From an uncultured Collinsella sp. (GTDB lineage Bacteria; Actinomycetota; Coriobacteriia; Coriobacteriales; Coriobacteriaceae), in the NCBI GenBank assembly GCA_938005465.1, contig CALLNU010000019.1:1-64000 (forward strand): a stretch of 64,000 bases of DNA. Direction: 5' to 3'. Below the pieces are notes generated by a model. The model worked only from the letters and a program-made list of their open reading frames with translations, ran no database searches and was not told the DNA's origin. Position numbers and translations under genes: made by a program. Of this stretch, positions 43,685-52,910 are shown piece by piece (the stretch's first letter is position 1; the number at the start of each line of letters is the position of its first letter).

Positions 43685-43923
43685 GAATGTCGGGAAAGTC
43701 TGGATGGCATCGGGTCTGCAAACACCCGATAACCGTCGACTTTTCAAGGAACACGCGGGGTGAACCCCGCTCGTGGATAGCTATCTTACCACGTTCTAAA
43801 GGCAGACAGCTGTTCTATGCACGAGCTGTGAAGACCCTAATGTGCACCACACTTCGCACTTTTGCTACCGATCGCGTCACGTATATTTTCGCCAAGCAAA
43901 ATTGACCCGTCGAAAGGACCGTT

Positions 43924-44358
43924 ATGGATACCAAGCAGCAACTCGTCAATGCCCTCGCAGGCCTGGGCTCAACCATTACCGAAGCTATGGATGTCATCGA
44001 GGGCTTTGTCCCCTGCGGACATCCCGCCCTCACGGTATCGAACGCACTCGTCGCGCTGGACGCTGGCGATGATGCAGCTCTCGCCCAGCAGCTTGAGACT
44101 GTCGAGGGTTTTATCGACCACGTGAGTGAGAACCGCGGCGTGACCGCCTACCACGGCATCGAGGTCGAGCTCGCGGGTCCCAAGGCCGATCTGTTCGCAG
44201 CAATCCGCGAGGTAGGCGCCCTTATGCAGACCGCAGGCGTCAAGAACACCCAGGTCAACGAGTGGGTCTACCGCAGTCTGGCAGTACTAAACGATTCCGA
44301 CGAAAAGGCTGCCGAAAAGCTCGCCGAAGCTCCCGTCATCAAGGCAGCGCTTTTGTAA
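43924..44358 (+). CDS. Hypothetical helical protein (144 aa)
   Basis: I do not recognise this protein. It is acidic, almost wholly helical by composition, with no signal peptide or membrane segment (MDTKQQLVNALAGLGSTITEAM... NDSDEKAAEKLAEAP). It may be a small regulatory or adaptor protein. CGAAAGGA lies 5 bases before ATG 43924. It stands between ssrA (divergent) and the toxin-antitoxin pair (convergent), with 239 bp upstream for its promoter. Confidence 0.7.
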   Translation: MDTKQQLVNALAGLGSTITEAMDVIEGFVPCGHPALTVSNALVALDAGDDAALAQQLETVEGFIDHVSENRGVTAYHGIEVELAGPKADLFAAIREVGALMQTAGVKNTQVNEWVYRSLAVLNDSDEKAAEKLAEAPVIKAALL

Positions 44359-44416
44359 ATAGCAGACGCGGGCCCCTTGGCGCATCGTCGTCCAAGAGGC
44401 CCGCAAACAGTTCGCG

Positions 44417-44932
44417 TCAACCGATAGCCGCGCCGCCGCGTTCGGCCAGCGCGAGAATCGGCATCATTTGGCGCGGAGTCTTTGCTGCAAGATCGGCATG
44501 TTCGAGCAGCTTTCGATCGTTGGTCACCAAGTAATCGACCTGCGCGCGCTTGCACGCGGCGAGCACCAAGTTGTCCTCGTAATCGCGATGAAGCGCTAAG
44601 TATTTGTCGGCCAGCCAAAGGTCCGACGCATCTGCACCCACGGCCGTGGCGTTTTCGGTCATGTTCCGAACAAACGCCAACGCCGCATCGCCAATTGCAC
44701 GAGCAGATGCCTCGTCGAGCGCTCCCCCGCTGGCAAGAACGCTACGCTTCAGCTCGTGTTGGACAACGTACAGCACATCCTTAGCGATATGCACCGGGAA
44801 GAACAGCAACGCCCCCGTCTCCGTCGCCTGCCCAATAAACGCACGCGCGGCAAGCGACTCGGCATGGTCGGCGCAAAACGAATCGACCCATACGTTGGCG
44901 TCTACCATGATCTTGAGAGGCGCCCCGCTCAC
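44417..44932 (-). CDS. PIN-domain toxin of a type II toxin-antitoxin pair
   Basis: A 171-residue PIN-fold ribonuclease. The acidic metal ligands are seen in MVDANVWVD, YEDNLVLAACKRA and LVTNDRKLL. The start is probably GTG 44932, whose GTGA overlaps the antitoxin stop by four bases, the classic coupled arrangement; the internal ATG (MVDANV) is the alternative. Such toxins cleave tRNA or mRNA when the antitoxin decays. The partner looks DinJ/RelB-like rather than VapB, a mixed pairing. Confidence 0.82.
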   Translation of the reverse strand: MSGAPLKIMVDANVWVDSFCADHAESLAARAFIGQATETGALLFFPVHIAKDVLYVVQHELKRSVLASGGALDEASARAIGDAALAFVRNMTENATAVGADASDLWLADKYLALHRDYEDNLVLAACKRAQVDYLVTNDRKLLEHADLAAKTPRQMMPILALAERGGAAIG

Positions 44933-45282
44933 AGGATCATCCCCTTTTGGCGATAGCGCTCGTCCATGGCTTCGGAATAGATTGCGTCCCAACCGCGATC
45001 GTCGGATACGGTCGACGTAGCGATGCCCAGGTCCGCGTAAAGCTGATCCGCCGCCGCCCATGATGCGGCAAACGGCGAGGTGGCACCAGCGCTAGGCAGT
45101 TGGTCGCCAACGGCCGACAACACCTCTTCGCACGAACCGCCGCCCTGTGCAACCTTCGCTACGACCTTTTTGATGAGCTCGGGCAGTGACCCGCCCGAAA
45201 GCCGCAGCGCCTCCTCGGCACGGTTCTTGACCTGGCGATCCACGCGAACGTTCACCTGCGCCATGCCGCTAACAGCACCCAT
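44929..45282 (-). CDS. Ribbon-helix-helix antitoxin (RelB/DinJ-like)
   Basis: A 117-residue antitoxin. The N-terminal AQVNVRVDRQVKNRAEEALRLSGGS is a DinJ-type ribbon-helix-helix DNA-binding and dimerisation module. The C-terminal part (FAASWAAADQLYADLG) should wrap the toxin. GGTGAGG precedes ATG 45282; ATG 45264 is possible. It is first in the operon, as usual for autoregulated pairs, with operator-like repeats GCTAGCACA upstream. Confidence 0.8.
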   Translation of the reverse strand: MGAVSGMAQVNVRVDRQVKNRAEEALRLSGGSLPELIKKVVAKVAQGGGSCEEVLSAVGDQLPSAGATSPFAASWAAADQLYADLGIATSTVSDDRGWDAIYSEAMDERYRQKGMIL

Positions 45283-45313
45283 CTCAACCTCACCTTCGAC
45301 TTTTGCTATCTAA

Positions 45314-45344
45314 GCTAGCACAACTATATATTTCTGCTAGCACA
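45314..45344. promoter_or_regulatory. Putative antitoxin operator: two GCTAGC palindromes
   Basis: GCTAGCACA occurs twice (45314-45322 and 45336-45344), each containing the perfect hexamer palindrome GCTAGC, 22 bp apart (two helical turns). TATATA lies between them. Spacing and place fit cooperative binding by ribbon-helix-helix dimers. Confidence 0.55.
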
Positions 45345-45354
45345 TGGTCAAACG

Positions 45355-45401
45355 CAAAAGGCCTGCATTCTGGCGGCTGCAACACCGCCCAAATGCAGGC
45401 C
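45355..45401 (-). terminator. Terminator of the P-type ATPase operon
   Basis: GGCCTGCATT/AATGCAGGCC with an inner GGCGG/CCGCC pair, followed on the minus strand by TTTTGC. Confidence 0.82.
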
Positions 45402-45420
45402 AAAAACTTAAGTAAAAGCG

Positions 45421-47496
45421 CTAGCGCAGATATGCCTTTGCGTTGCTCAGGCTGTAGGCGATCGTCGAGCCGTTGTGCAGCAGTGACGACGCCTGCGGAG
45501 TGATCATGCCGGTAATACCCAATGCCAACAGCGCCGAGTTGGTGAGCATCACCTTGGAATATGAACTCGTCAGACGGTCGATAAGCCCCTGACTCATACG
45601 GCGCAGACGCACGATTGCGGCCAGATCCGTATCGGTCAGGATGATATCGGCGACCTCCTTGGCGATGTCGCTTCCGCCACCCATTGCCAGCCCCACGTCG
45701 GCCAAACCGAGCGCTGGCGAATCGTTGACGCCGTCGCCCACCATGGCAACGTGGCGCCCTTCGCTCTTAATGCGCTCCACATATGCGTACTTGTCCTCGG
45801 GCAGCAGCTCGGCCTTAAACTCGTCGACGCCTGCCTCGCGAGCAATGCGCTCGGCCGTACGCTCCGAGTCGCCCGTGAGCATGACCACGTGCTTAACGCC
45901 CAACGCGTGCAAGTCGGCGATGGCCTCGCGGACCCCGGGCTTAAGCGGGTCCTCGATACCGAGCACGCCCACAACGGTGCCGTCGACCGTCAGATACAGC
46001 GGCGACAGGCCCTGCATCTGGGACTCGATGCGCTCCTTAATGTCGGAATCGAGCTGCGCGCCCTCGTCCTCAAACACAAAGTGCGCCGAGCCGATAATCG
46101 CGCGACGCCCTTCGATGGACGAGGCAATGCCGTGTGCCACGATGTACTCGACGGCGGCGTGGCGCTCGCGATGCTCGAGCCCACGCTCGCGGGCGGCGTT
46201 GACCACGGCACGTGCCACCGGATGCGGGAAATGCTCCTCCAGGCAGGCAGAAAGGCGCAGGACCTCGTCCTCGCTCCAGCCGTCGGTCGTCAGCACGCAA
46301 GCCAGGCGCGGCTGCGCCTCGGTCAACGTGCCGGTCTTATCAAACACGATGGTGTCGGCCTTGGCAAACGACTCAAAGTACTTCGCGCCCTTGACCATGA
46401 CGCCCATCTTGGCAGCATCGCTCATGGCGGTCATAACGGCGACGGAACCCGTGAGCTTGAGCACGCACGAGTAGTCGACCATCAGCGCCGCCGAGGTCTT
46501 GATGAGGCTACGCGTGGTGAGCGCAACCAGGCCCGCGAGCAGGAAGTTCCACGGAACGATCTTGTTGGCGAGATCCTCCATGTGCGACTGACCCTCGGAC
46601 TTGAGCGAGTTGGCCGTCTGCACGAGCGAAACAATCGAGCGCAGCTTGGTCTGCGCCTTGTTGGCGCGCACGCGCACCAAGATACTGCCGTCTTCCACGA
46701 CGGTGCCGGCGAATACATCGTCGCCCGCGCTGCGCTCGACGGCAAGCGGCTCGCCGGTCAGGGTCGCCTGGTTAACCATGGCGCTTCCCCGCTCGACCAC
46801 GCCGTCGATGCAGATGGACATGCCGGTGCGAACGGCGACCAAGTCGCCAGGCTCAAGCTCGGTGGCGGCAACGCTCACCTCGGTGTCGCCGACCACTTTT
46901 TGCGCCTTGTCGGGAACGTCGAGCAGCGAGTTAATGAGCTCGTTTTCGCTCATGGCACGCGTGTAGTCCTCGAGCAACTCGCCCACGTTGAGTAGGAACA
47001 TCGTCTGGCCCGCGGTATTGACGTCGCGCTTAACAAACGAGATGCCAATAGCCGAGGCGTCGAGCACGGGGACGGTCAGGCGCGGTTGCGCGAGCTCACG
47101 GAGAGCGGCGCGCAAAAAGGTCATGTAACCGGCCACGACAAAGATGGCACGCAGCGGCGTAGGTAGGAACCAGCGGCGCGCGTAGTGGGCGCCGATAAGT
47201 GTGGCAAGATCCATGACGAGCTTGTGCTTGCGTGGCTCAAGCTGCATCACGTAACCCGTCTTTGCGTCGGCAATGGCCTGGGCATCGAGCGCACCCAAGG
47301 CGTCGAGCACGCCCGCACGACACTGCTCATCATATTCGAGCGCCATCTGGCCGATACGGCCATAAACGCGCACCTTGTGCACGCCGTCGATATCGCCGCT
47401 GAGCTTAAGAAGTGCATCGAGATCGCTCTCTGGCACAGGACCCGCCAATTGAAGACGGGTCCTGCCGGGGATCTCGTTAATAATCGAGAATCTCAT
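45421..47496 (-). CDS. P1B-type heavy-metal-translocating ATPase (DYSC subgroup)
   Basis: A 691-residue metal pump. The N-terminal ~80 residues form a ferredoxin-like domain without the CxxC metal site (IINEIPGRTRLQLAGPVPE). Catalytic parts are TGEPLAVE (actuator), the phosphorylated Asp in FDKTGTLTE, the HP motif in LEEHFPHPVAR, and GDGVNDSPALGLADVG. The membrane metal motif is DYSCVLKLT in place of CPC; I recall this form in CtpC-like Mn/Zn exporters, but the substrate is not certain. It follows the small DUF6110-like gene by 18 bp. Confidence 0.88.
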   Translation of the reverse strand: MRFSIINEIPGRTRLQLAGPVPESDLDALLKLSGDIDGVHKVRVYGRIGQMALEYDEQCRAGVLDALGALDAQAIADAKTGYVMQLEPRKHKLVMDLATLIGAHYARRWFLPTPLRAIFVVAGYMTFLRAALRELAQPRLTVPVLDASAIGISFVKRDVNTAGQTMFLLNVGELLEDYTRAMSENELINSLLDVPDKAQKVVGDTEVSVAATELEPGDLVAVRTGMSICIDGVVERGSAMVNQATLTGEPLAVERSAGDDVFAGTVVEDGSILVRVRANKAQTKLRSIVSLVQTANSLKSEGQSHMEDLANKIVPWNFLLAGLVALTTRSLIKTSAALMVDYSCVLKLTGSVAVMTAMSDAAKMGVMVKGAKYFESFAKADTIVFDKTGTLTEAQPRLACVLTTDGWSEDEVLRLSACLEEHFPHPVARAVVNAARERGLEHRERHAAVEYIVAHGIASSIEGRRAIIGSAHFVFEDEGAQLDSDIKERIESQMQGLSPLYLTVDGTVVGVLGIEDPLKPGVREAIADLHALGVKHVVMLTGDSERTAERIAREAGVDEFKAELLPEDKYAYVERIKSEGRHVAMVGDGVNDSPALGLADVGLAMGGGSDIAKEVADIILTDTDLAAIVRLRRMSQGLIDRLTSSYSKVMLTNSALLALGITGMITPQASSLLHNGSTIAYSLSNAKAYLR

Positions 47497-47514
47497 AGTT
47501 TGTGCCTAGGAGCG

Positions 47515-47760
47515 TTACACGGCTGCCTCGTCAGCAGCGGCCTCGCTCTGGGTGATGTAGGCAGCCTCGGCAACCATGTCGTCGACATTGGCCTTGGCCT
47601 GCTCGACCATGTCCTGGTAGCAGTTCTTGACGCGCATACCGCACGCGATGCCCTGCACGCAGGCGTTCTTTACCGGGGCGCTGGTGAGCAGCTTGATGCC
47701 GGCCGTACCAAGCAGAAAACCGCCACCGACAAGCAGGGTGTTAAACGTCGACTTCTTCAT
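47515..47760 (-). CDS. Small DUF6110-like membrane-associated protein
   Basis: An 81-residue protein starting MKKSTFNTLLVGGGFLLGTAGIKLL, one hydrophobic segment with GxxxG spacing, then KNACVQGIACGMRVKNCYQDMVEQAKANVDDM, which has three Cys residues. Similar proteins of the DUF6110 type are, as I remember, encoded beside P-type ATPases in gut bacteria. It is probably an accessory or metal-handling subunit of the downstream pump; that role is inferred. AAGGGAGAAG precedes ATG 47760. An imperfect TTAG...CTAA repeat near 47848-47879 may be a metalloregulator site. Confidence 0.75.
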   Translation of the reverse strand: MKKSTFNTLLVGGGFLLGTAGIKLLTSAPVKNACVQGIACGMRVKNCYQDMVEQAKANVDDMVAEAAYITQSEAAADEAAV

Positions 47761-47983
47761 GTTGCTTCTCCCTTTTGCCGCACAAGCGCGGCATGGTGCC
47801 TTAGCACCCGAGTTCATTAGTTTGCTCGAGCACACTTTTGAGACTAGTTTAGTATAACTATTTGGTCAACTATGGCTAACTTTTTGAAAACATGCGGTCC
47901 AGACCGCCCGGTACTCGGCGGTTCACCCACCACGACGCAAATCCGCACTCCCACGGGTATCCGCCCCCGCCCTTGCCACAGTC

Positions 47984-49741
47984 CTACAGCTGCCAGTCCG
48001 CCGACTCCTTTTGCAGCGCAACCATGCGGGCGAATTCTCCACCTGCCGCTTTGAGCTGCGCCGGAGTGCCCTGCTCGGCAACCACTCCATCCTTGAGCAC
48101 AACGATTTTGTCGGCATTTTCCACCGTACGCATACGGTGGGCAATAACGATAACCGTCTTACCTGCAAGCAGACGGGAAAGCGCCTGCTGAACCACAGTC
48201 TCGTTCTCGACGTCCAAGCTCGCCGTCGCCTCGTCCAACAGCACGATGGGCGCGTCTTTGAGCAGCGCGCGGGCGATAGAGATGCGCTGGCGCTCGCCGC
48301 CAGACAGCTTGGAGCCGTTCTCGCCGATCATGGTGTCGTAGCCCTGCGGCATGCGGTTCACGAACTCATCGCAGTTGGCGGCATGTGCGGCGGCCAAGAC
48401 CTCCTCGTCGGTGGCGTCGCGGCGGCCAAGGCGGATGTTTCCCATCACCGTGTCGTCAAAGAGCAGCACGTCTTGGAACACAATGGCGTAGTCGCGCAGG
48501 AGCACCTCGGGATCGACGCTCGCAACATCCACACCGCCCACGGTAACCTTGCCCGCAGTGACATCCCAAAAGCGCGCGGCCAGGCGGCTCACCGTAGACT
48601 TACCGGAACCCGAAGGGCCGACCAGTGCCGTGACCTCGCCTTCCTTGGCGGTAAAGCTCACATCGGTAAGAACTTTCTCGCCGGCGCGTCCGTCCTCGCC
48701 CGCACCATAGCCAAATGCCACGTGATCGAACACCACATCGTGGCCCGCAGGCTCAAATTTCTCGCTGCCCCGCGCCACAGGCTCTTCCATGATGGAACGC
48801 ATACGCTTGGCAGACGACTCGGCGACGAACAGCTCGGACATTAACATTAACGCCTGGTCAAAGGGTGCATAGATACGGCTCACCATAAGCAGGAAGGCAA
48901 ACATCACCAAAAAGTCGACCTGCCCGGAGGCGACCATCGCGGCACCCGTGACCAGCGTGGTGGCAATGCCCAGACGAAGAATGACAAAGGCGGAGTTGAC
49001 CAAAAGCCCGTTAGCGAGCTCGCCCTTGGTGGTCTCGCGCTCCTCGGCATCGATCACGGCGTTGAGCCCCTCAAGATAATGGGCCTCCTGGTTGGTGGCG
49101 CGGATCTCGCGAACGCAGTCGAGCGTCTCTTGAATAGCTTCGGTAACCTTGACCTTCTCGGCGCGCACGCGATCGAACACCGGAGTCATGGGGCCGCGTG
49201 TTAGATACAGCACGGCAAAGGCCACGGGAACGCTCCAAAACGCCGCGATCGCCAGCTGCCAGCAAAAGAACAGCGACGCCACAAACACAATGGTGCTTGC
49301 GATGATGGCACCCCAAAGCTCTCCCAGCACGTGGCTGTAGGCGTGCTCCATGGTCTGGACGTCGCCCATGATGGTCTCGGTTAAATCGGCCAGATCACGA
49401 CGACCAAAAAACGACAGCGGCAGTTTGCGCAAGCGCTCGGCAATCTCCATACGCTGCTTGCCGCACTCCTCGTAAAAGATGCAGTAGGTGTAGTAATACT
49501 GCTGCCAGTTAGAGGCAAAGAGCAACACGAAAAAGACCAGGAGGCCACCCACGATCGGCAGGGCATCCGGCAGGTCGGCGCCGGCGGCGAGATGTTCGAC
49601 AAAACCGGCCATAACCAGGAATAAAAAGCCCATGCCGGCCATGGTGATGAGATTGGTGAGCGTGGTCCAGAAAATGCCGCGTTTTACGCCAGCGACGCCT
49701 TTATCGGATAGGAAATACTTCTTTTGGAATGAGGCGAACAT
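47984..49741 (-). CDS. ABC transporter permease-ATPase, second half-transporter
   Basis: A 585-residue half-transporter: six membrane segments (residues about 15-310) then an ATPase. Walker A GPSGSGKSTVSRL, signature LSGGERQRISIARAL, Walker B IVLLDEATASLD, H-loop IAHRMRTVENADKIVV. It starts directly after the TAA of 49742-51568 (TAAATG), so the two should form a heterodimer. The pair with an AraC regulator resembles the yersiniabactin-type YbtPQ/IrtAB iron-siderophore importers, which use an exporter fold. The ligand is not proven. Confidence 0.9.
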   Translation of the reverse strand: MFASFQKKYFLSDKGVAGVKRGIFWTTLTNLITMAGMGFLFLVMAGFVEHLAAGADLPDALPIVGGLLVFFVLLFASNWQQYYYTYCIFYEECGKQRMEIAERLRKLPLSFFGRRDLADLTETIMGDVQTMEHAYSHVLGELWGAIIASTIVFVASLFFCWQLAIAAFWSVPVAFAVLYLTRGPMTPVFDRVRAEKVKVTEAIQETLDCVREIRATNQEAHYLEGLNAVIDAEERETTKGELANGLLVNSAFVILRLGIATTLVTGAAMVASGQVDFLVMFAFLLMVSRIYAPFDQALMLMSELFVAESSAKRMRSIMEEPVARGSEKFEPAGHDVVFDHVAFGYGAGEDGRAGEKVLTDVSFTAKEGEVTALVGPSGSGKSTVSRLAARFWDVTAGKVTVGGVDVASVDPEVLLRDYAIVFQDVLLFDDTVMGNIRLGRRDATDEEVLAAAHAANCDEFVNRMPQGYDTMIGENGSKLSGGERQRISIARALLKDAPIVLLDEATASLDVENETVVQQALSRLLAGKTVIVIAHRMRTVENADKIVVLKDGVVAEQGTPAQLKAAGGEFARMVALQKESADWQL

Positions 49742-51568
49742 TTAGGCCTCGCCTCCCTTCGTGACGGTGGCATCCGCGGTCGCTGCAGTGATTTTCCAGC
49801 TCGCGGCCTGTTCGTACTCGGCCCACATCTTGGCATACAGGCCATTTTGGGACAGCAACTCGGCATGGGTACCCGACTCCTGCACGCTGCCCTGGTTGAG
49901 CACCACGATTTGGTCTGCGCCCACTACAGTCGAGAGTCGGTGCGCGATCATAATGACCGTGCGACCCGCCGCCAGTTTGCTAAAAGCACGTTGGATGAGC
50001 GCCTCGTTCTCGGGATCGGCAAACGCCGTGGCCTCATCGAGCACCACAATAGGCGCGTCTTTAAGGATCGCGCGGGCGAGTGCCACGCGCTGGACCTCGC
50101 CGCCCGAAAGATATGCTCCGCCGGCACCGAGCATGGTATTGATACCCTGTGGGAGCTTGGCCACAATGTCGTCGCACTGAGCTGCGGAGAGGGCCGCACG
50201 CACTTCGTCGTCAGTGGCCGTAGGCTTGGAGGCGCGCACGTTATCGGCAAGTGTTTGCCGGAACAGCTGGTTGGTCTGGAACACGAAGGCGACCTGGTCC
50301 ATAAGCTCGTGCGAATCCATATCGCGAACGTCCACACCGCCTACGAGCACTCGACCCGAGGAAACATCCCAAAAACGCGGGATCAGGCTTGCGCAGGTTG
50401 ACTTACCGCCACCAGAGGGACCCACCAGGGCGAGGGTGCTACCAGCGGAAACGCTGAAACTCACATGGCTAACGGCAGGTGCTTCGGCACCTTCGTACGT
50501 AAAGCTCACGTCCTCAAATCGCACGTCGCCGCCGGCAGGGTGCTTGGGTTGTGCGGGCACGGAAAGCTGCTTGGAATCCATGACGCTTCGAATACGAGCC
50601 AACGAATCGGCACTCATCTGAGAGGCCTCGCCCACAAACATGAGCTTGGTCATGGCCGTCGGTACCACGGCCGAAAATATCGCGTAAAACGTGAAGTTGG
50701 TCATAAAATGCGCGAAGTCCGTCTCGCCTGGCGCCAACAGCAACGCCACGGGCAACAGGAATGCCACAAGACCATTGAGCGCGGTAAGGTTGAGTACCTG
50801 CGGACCTCGGCAGAACGTGCCCGCATAGTTTTGCGCCATGTCGGCGTATTCGGCGATTGCATCGTGGAAGGCCTTAAAGGAGTAGACCGTCTGCTGGAAT
50901 ACCTTGACCACGGGGATGCCGCGTACGTATTCGGTGCCGGTCTTGTTCATCTTGACCAGCGCTCCCATGTAGGCCTTCATGAACTCGGCGCCTTCGCCGC
51001 TCATCATGGTGGCCATGGCGCCAAACGAAACGACGACCGAGATAAGGCATGCCGCGCCCAAGCGCCAATCGAGGGCGAAAAGCAGCACGAGCAAGCCCAC
51101 GACCATGGCGGCGGCGCCGGCGATATCGGGCAGCATGTGCGCGAGCAGGGTCTCGGTGGAGGCGGCGCATCCGTCTACAATACGGCGCAGCTCACCGGTG
51201 GCGTGCGTGTCAAAGTAGCCGAGCGGCAGCTTAAGCAGGTGCTCGCTCGTAGTCTTGCGGATATTGGACGCGCAGCGAAACGCAGACAGGTGCGTGCACA
51301 TGAGCCCCACGAAATAAGCTACGATGCTTGCCAGCGCAAACCCCACGGCCCACCAGCCATACATCGCGATGTCGCAGGCTTCGCTCCAGTTAGGTGCCAC
51401 GGCGATCAGGTCGCGAGCGACAAGCCAAATGCACACGTACGGGCCAAAGCTCAGCAGCTGCGAGAGCGCCGAGAGCGCCATGCCCAAATACGTTAGGAAT
51501 TTACGGTCACCGGCATACGCGAGCAACTCGCCGATGCCTCCACCTTCCCTTTTTGATCCCTTTGCCAT
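49742..51568 (-). CDS. ABC transporter permease-ATPase, first half-transporter (YbtPQ-like)
   Basis: A 608-residue half-transporter. The membrane part starts GIGELLAYAGDRKFLTYLG; the ATPase has Walker A GPSGGGKSTCASL, signature LSGGEVQRVALARAI, and Walker B IVVLDEATAFADPENE. The DEATAFADPE form is characteristic of YbtPQ-type siderophore transporters. I start at ATG 51568 (AAAGGAATCTC upstream) rather than the ORF's earlier Met. Divergent from the AraC gene at 51683, with 114 bp of shared promoter region. Confidence 0.9.
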   Translation of the reverse strand: MAKGSKREGGGIGELLAYAGDRKFLTYLGMALSALSQLLSFGPYVCIWLVARDLIAVAPNWSEACDIAMYGWWAVGFALASIVAYFVGLMCTHLSAFRCASNIRKTTSEHLLKLPLGYFDTHATGELRRIVDGCAASTETLLAHMLPDIAGAAAMVVGLLVLLFALDWRLGAACLISVVVSFGAMATMMSGEGAEFMKAYMGALVKMNKTGTEYVRGIPVVKVFQQTVYSFKAFHDAIAEYADMAQNYAGTFCRGPQVLNLTALNGLVAFLLPVALLLAPGETDFAHFMTNFTFYAIFSAVVPTAMTKLMFVGEASQMSADSLARIRSVMDSKQLSVPAQPKHPAGGDVRFEDVSFTYEGAEAPAVSHVSFSVSAGSTLALVGPSGGGKSTCASLIPRFWDVSSGRVLVGGVDVRDMDSHELMDQVAFVFQTNQLFRQTLADNVRASKPTATDDEVRAALSAAQCDDIVAKLPQGINTMLGAGGAYLSGGEVQRVALARAILKDAPIVVLDEATAFADPENEALIQRAFSKLAAGRTVIMIAHRLSTVVGADQIVVLNQGSVQESGTHAELLSQNGLYAKMWAEYEQAASWKITAATADATVTKGGEA

Positions 51569-51682
51569 GAGATTCCTTTCTAACGGCTTGAGAGTTAACC
51601 GTAATGAACTTATCATTGATGTGTTAGCCATGGCTCACAATCAAGCCAGGCGTGGACGTTTCTGCAAAGGAAAGGGACGCTT

Positions 51683-52687
51683 TTGCAAATACGGCGGGCA
51701 GCGACCGACATAACCGAGCTCTACGCACCACAGTTTGAGCAGTTTGGCCTGGAGCTTTCCGGCAAGGGCGCTGTCTTTACCGGCGAGGTGGCAAACGATC
51801 GGGCGCACGGACGCGCATGGATCATGCCCCTCTCCCCTGCCTGCATCGTCATGGAGCATTTCATCACCCCGACGCACGATATGTACCTGGCCGAATACAC
51901 ACCCGAGCCATATGCCTGCGTGAGCGAGGTCAGCGCGCCCACACTTACATGCATGCCCGAGGCTGGCATAACGCCCGCGAACCTCAAACCATTGCATGGA
52001 CCGTGGCCAAACAATGCCGTTTGCAGCTTTATCCAAGATAACTGTGGCGAGGAATTAAGCCCGCTGTTTGCGGGGGAGCTCTATCACTCGCGCTCGGTGC
52101 TCTTTTTGCCTGGATATTTTGACGAACTGGAGCACCGCTATCCCACCGAGTTCGCGGGAATCTTTGAGGCGTTTGCCGAGCCATGGCACGAGGAAGCGAC
52201 GTCTGCCATCTGCCACACGCTGCGCCGGATTAACGAGGACCGCGCTCGCACCGTAGGCGGACACGTCTATATGCAGGGCATCGTGGAGACCATGGTCGCG
52301 GAGCTCGCCTGTTCGCGCGCGGCCCACAAGCAGGCGCGGCAGGCGGCAGACACACGCGTCAGCATAACCATTGCCGAAGAAGCAACGGCAATGATTGAGC
52401 GCTCGCTCGACAAAGGCAGACATGTGGGTATCAACGAGGTGGCTGAGAGGCTCTACACAAGCCGCTCCAAGCTGTGCGCCACTTTTAAGGCCCAAACCGG
52501 CGAGTCCCTGGGCGCCTACATTCGCAGACGCCGTATGGAGCGAGCACAGGACCTTTTGGCAGATAGCTCGCTTACGATAGCGCAGGTGGCAGAGCGTCTA
52601 GGCTACCCTCAGCAAGCCGCCTTCGCCCAAGCCTTCAAACAATACACCGGCACCACCCCCACCACCTGGCGCTCCCAACATATATAA
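51683..52687 (+). CDS. AraC-family transcriptional regulator
   Basis: A 334-residue regulator. The C-terminal ~100 residues hold two helix-turn-helix motifs (INEVAERLYTSRSKLCATFKAQTG; LTIAQVAERLGYPQQAAFAQAFKQYTG). The N-terminal ~220 residues are a diverged sensor domain. TTG 51683 is the likely start, with GGAAAGGGACG just upstream. It is divergent from the two ABC genes and so is probably their activator, as YbtA is for the Ybt importers. The signal (a siderophore or metal state) is inferred only. Confidence 0.85.
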   Translation: MQIRRAATDITELYAPQFEQFGLELSGKGAVFTGEVANDRAHGRAWIMPLSPACIVMEHFITPTHDMYLAEYTPEPYACVSEVSAPTLTCMPEAGITPANLKPLHGPWPNNAVCSFIQDNCGEELSPLFAGELYHSRSVLFLPGYFDELEHRYPTEFAGIFEAFAEPWHEEATSAICHTLRRINEDRARTVGGHVYMQGIVETMVAELACSRAAHKQARQAADTRVSITIAEEATAMIERSLDKGRHVGINEVAERLYTSRSKLCATFKAQTGESLGAYIRRRRMERAQDLLADSSLTIAQVAERLGYPQQAAFAQAFKQYTGTTPTTWRSQHI

Positions 52688-52689
52688 AG

Positions 52690-52722
52690 AATGAGGGCGC
52701 CATCGGCGCCCTCATTCACTCT
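52690..52722 (+). terminator. Terminator after the AraC gene
   Basis: AATGAGGGCGCC-atc-GGCGCCCTCATT followed by CACTCTATT; begins 3 bp after the stop codon. Confidence 0.75.
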
Positions 52723-52768
52723 ATTCCATTCAGCCCTACCTGACCCGAACGGCCGAGTCGTTGCAGAG

Positions 52769-52903
52769 CCCGGGAGCCCCGGCAGGGCGGGTGCTTGCTC
52801 AAAATGAGTTCCGCACGCAAAGAAGGCCACTTAATGTGGCCTTCGTCTTGCGCAGGACTGTTCGAAATTTTGAGGAAGCACCCGCCCTGCCGGGGCTCCC
52901 GGG
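52769..52903 (+). repeat. Element A copy 3: nested hairpin with 37-bp outer stem
   Basis: Arms 52769-52805 and 52867-52903 pair at 36 of 37 positions. The 61-nt core keeps GAGTTCCGCACG, CACTTAATGTG and CAGGACTGTTCG. Its inner stem (GAAGGCCAC/GTGGCCTTC) differs from copies 1 and 2 with matched changes on both sides. It lies between the convergent AraC gene and gatB and ends 8 bp before the gatB stop. Confidence 0.9.
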
Positions 52904-52910
52904 TTCCCGT

